A stretch of 64,000 nucleotides of DNA from Flavobacterium sp. BFFFF1 (lineage in GTDB: Bacteria; Bacteroidota; Bacteroidia; Flavobacteriales; Flavobacteriaceae): positions 67,118-131,117 of the forward strand of contig NZ_NKJE01000009.1 in assembly GCF_002256285.1 (NCBI RefSeq). The letters are read 5' to 3'. This document shows positions 62,539 through 64,000 of the stretch, piece after piece. Position 1 is the first letter of the stretch. Each line of letters starts with the position of its first letter. The position numbers and the translations under genes are program-made. Under the pieces are notes generated by a model that saw only the letters and a program-made list of their open reading frames with translations, was not told where the DNA came from and did not search any database.

Positions 62539-63138
62539 ATGAAAAACATACTGTTTACGCTGTTGTTGTCTTTTGTTTGCTGTAAAGAATACAATGGGAC
62601 GCCGGCTGCCCCAAAAAATTATTCCAAATATGAATCTGAGGCGCTGTCTTTCTGCAAATCCAATGGTTTTAATGAGGACTATTTTTTCCTGATTGATATG
62701 AGTATCCATCCCGGCAAAAACCGGTTCTTCGTATACGATTTTAAAAGCAATAAGTTTACTTATAAGAAGCTTGTTACACACGGAAGCTGCGATGTCGTCA
62801 GTGAAAATCCTGAAAAATGGGAGAAAGCGAAGTTCAACAACGCGAATGACAGCCACTGCACGGCAAAAGGAAAATACAAAATAGGGAAGCGCGATTACAG
62901 CAGCTGGGGAATAAAGGTCAAATATTGGTTGCATGGCCTTGAAAAGACCAATGCCAATGCCGAAAAAAGGGTGATCGTCCTTCATTCCTGGGACGCCGTT
63001 TCAGACGAAGAGGTGTATCCCAAAGTAAGTCCGTTGAGTTGGGGCTGCCCGGCAGTTTCAGATGCATTTATGAAAGTGTTGGACGGTAAGTTGAAACAAA
63101 CTCCGAAACCCGTTTTATTATGGATCATAGGCGATTAG
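62539..63138 (+). CDS. Murein L,D-transpeptidase-like (YkuD-related) protein
   Basis: A 199-residue protein with a short signal sequence (about 1-15; a Cys pair at 14-15 may allow lipidation). The catalytic region has VIVLHSWDAV (His149) and SPLSWGCPAVSD (Cys170), the H...C pattern of the YkuD-like murein L,D-transpeptidase catalytic family, with CTAKGKYKIGKRDYSSWGIK before it. Likely modifies peptidoglycan crosslinks in the periplasm. No peptidoglycan-binding domain is attached. Monocistronic by layout. Confidence 0.83.
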   Translation: MKNILFTLLLSFVCCKEYNGTPAAPKNYSKYESEALSFCKSNGFNEDYFFLIDMSIHPGKNRFFVYDFKSNKFTYKKLVTHGSCDVVSENPEKWEKAKFNNANDSHCTAKGKYKIGKRDYSSWGIKVKYWLHGLEKTNANAEKRVIVLHSWDAVSDEEVYPKVSPLSWGCPAVSDAFMKVLDGKLKQTPKPVLLWIIGD

Positions 63139-63226
63139 GAAACTGTAACTTTTCTCCGGAATCCTGTAAAGGATACCAATTTGTGTAACCTTACTTTGTA
63201 ATGTAATCATATTAAAAAATTACATT

Positions 63227-63568
63227 ATGAAAACCACATTTAGAAAATACACGACAGGATTAAAGGGGTTGTTGATAGCAGGCTTGTTTTACGCAGCAAT
63301 CCCCATGGCTTCAGCCCAGGCAAATGGGCAGGTTGATCAGGATCAATTGCAACAGCAACCGCCAAGAGAAACTCAACGTGAAGTCGAGACGGCAGCGAGA
63401 CGGGACGCTGCGAAGGCTAAAAGTGAAGCCGAATTCCAGGCGGAAAAGCAGGCAAAGGACAAGGGACGAACCCAAAAGCAGACAACCGCTGAAAAACCGG
63501 TATCTGACACCATAAAAAAACCAAAAAAAACCAAGCCTCAGGTTCAGTACGAACCGAAGCGCAATTAA
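63227..63568 (+). CDS. Secreted charged low-complexity protein
   Basis: A 113-residue protein: signal peptide (1-30, ending MASAQA), then a Gln/Glu/Lys/Arg/Ala-rich chain (DQLQQQPPRETQREVETAAR, EAEFQAEKQAKDKG, TIKKPKKTKPQVQYEPK) with no cysteine, hydrophobic core or domain. Probably disordered or coiled in the periplasm. A strong terminator follows after the stop codon. Real gene by signal peptide and terminator; function unknown. Confidence 0.75.
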   Translation: MKTTFRKYTTGLKGLLIAGLFYAAIPMASAQANGQVDQDQLQQQPPRETQREVETAARRDAAKAKSEAEFQAEKQAKDKGRTQKQTTAEKPVSDTIKKPKKTKPQVQYEPKRN

Positions 63569-63573
63569 AGTTG

Positions 63574-63599
63574 AAAGGGCTGTCTCAGACAGCCCTTTT
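63574..63599. terminator. Rho-independent terminator
   Basis: Perfect 11-base stem AAAGGGCTGTC (63574-63584) / GACAGCCCTTT (63588-63598), loop TCA. The A- and T-ends make it usable for both the preceding secreted-protein gene and the response regulator gene coming from the other strand. Confidence 0.85.
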
Positions 63600-63626
63600 G
63601 TTTTATATGTTATTTAATTTTGCCAA

Positions 63627-64000
63627 TTAAACATGGGAAACGCTCACGCCACCGTGGCTCCCAAATACATCCTGCAGCATTTGCTTTAATTTCCTGAAGT
63701 CACTCAGTTTAGTAATGTAATCAGTAGCGCCGAGGTCTTTTGTCGCGATCTTATCCTGTGGATGCGAAGAAGTACTGTATACAATAATCTTACTCTTTTC
63801 GCTTTCTGGTTGTTTTTTATATTCCTTCAGGAACTCATATCCATTTAGAAGCGGCATGTTCAGGTCTAAAAAAATGAAATCCGGGGGAGGTGGGTTTTTA
63901 TCGATATGTTCCAGGGCTTCACGGCCATTGTCTGCAAGATCACACTCAAAAGTGGGGTATAGTTCATTAATCGCTTCCATCAAAAAAGACTGATCGTCTT
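63627..64000 (-). CDS. Response regulator receiver domain protein (5' end outside window)
   Basis: A single CheY-like receiver of which 124 codons are visible; the frame runs past the window edge, and the first visible residues DDQSFLMEAI hold the acidic pair, so only a few codons are missing. Phospho-acceptor Asp in FIFLDLNMPLLNGYEFL, switch Thr/Ser in IIVYSTSS and the conserved Lys in YITKLSDF (K-L instead of K-P). No output domain follows the receiver. Stand-alone receivers of this type are common in Flavobacteriia, often beside hybrid histidine kinases. Confidence 0.85.
   Translation of the reverse strand, partial: DDQSFLMEAINELYPTFECDLADNGREALEHIDKNPPPPDFIFLDLNMPLLNGYEFLKEYKKQPESEKSKIIVYSTSSHPQDKIATKDLGATDYITKLSDFRKLKQMLQDVFGSHGGVSVSHV

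Noticed and set aside
1..64000. CRISPR arrays, insertion sequences, phage genes and rRNA operons
   Set aside because: No regularly spaced repeats, transposase or integrase motifs, phage structural proteins or rRNA sequence were seen on either strand.

Overview
The window reads as chromosomal DNA of a Flavobacterium-like member of the Flavobacteriaceae (Bacteroidetes). Evidence: promoters of the TTG-N19-TAnnTTTG type before tRNA-Thr and idi; absence of Shine-Dalgarno sequences; family-typical proteins (PorV/PorQ family, DUF4105/Lnb, DUF2805, DUF4974-containing FecR, DUF2891); and the recQ / kdsD-tatC-AhpD-like-lptB neighbourhood. Species cannot be fixed from the sequence alone.

Region 1 (1-31,674, all + strand) is most of a surface-polysaccharide biosynthesis locus. 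It begins with the 3' part of a hexapeptide acyltransferase broken by an in-frame stop. It then holds an alpha-1,2-fucosyltransferase (GT11), many GT2 and GT4 glycosyltransferases, an FkbM-type and a class I methyltransferase, two nucleotide-sugar enzymes resembling CapF (without its cupin domain) and CapE, sialic acid genes neuB and neuC, two GT-C-like membrane proteins and a polyprenyl-phosphate-sugar synthase-like GT2, a Wzy/O-antigen-ligase-like protein, and last a WcaJ-type initiating phosphosugar transferase. Two glycosyltransferases occur as a duplicated pair (16.2/19.7 kb and 22.1/23.7 kb). No neuA, flippase or exporter is visible, so the locus continues left of the window or relies on genes elsewhere. 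Tight spacing and many stop/start overlaps suggest a long operon, loosened around neuB and neuC.

Region 2 (31.6-41.3 kb) is envelope and housekeeping: Lnb-like lipoprotein N-acyltransferase, PorV/PorQ family protein, pssA, GH25 lysozyme, lptB, an AhpD-like protein, tatC, kdsD and recQ.

Region 3 (41.4-51.8 kb) has small lipoproteins and enzymes (DUF2891, pterin dehydratase, COG2509 flavoprotein). It also carries a cell-surface-signalling set: an unusual lipoprotein with six internal repeats and a six-cysteine Kazal-like domain, a strong terminator hairpin ending seven bases before the next start codon, then ECF sigma factor, FecR anti-sigma and an STN-type TonB-dependent receptor with no SusD. 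This is the best candidate here for an undescribed system.

Region 4 (52-64 kb) holds idi, queD, manA, tRNA-Thr followed by decayed copies of its own 3' end and terminator, a DUF4369 lipoprotein, an M61 peptidase, a DUF2089/membrane protein/hydrolase operon, a sterol-desaturase-like enzyme, AlkB-like and DoxX-like proteins, an EamA transporter, a YkuD-like protein, and the start-truncated end of a response regulator. A structured dispersed repeat occurs at about 35.63 and 55.55 kb.
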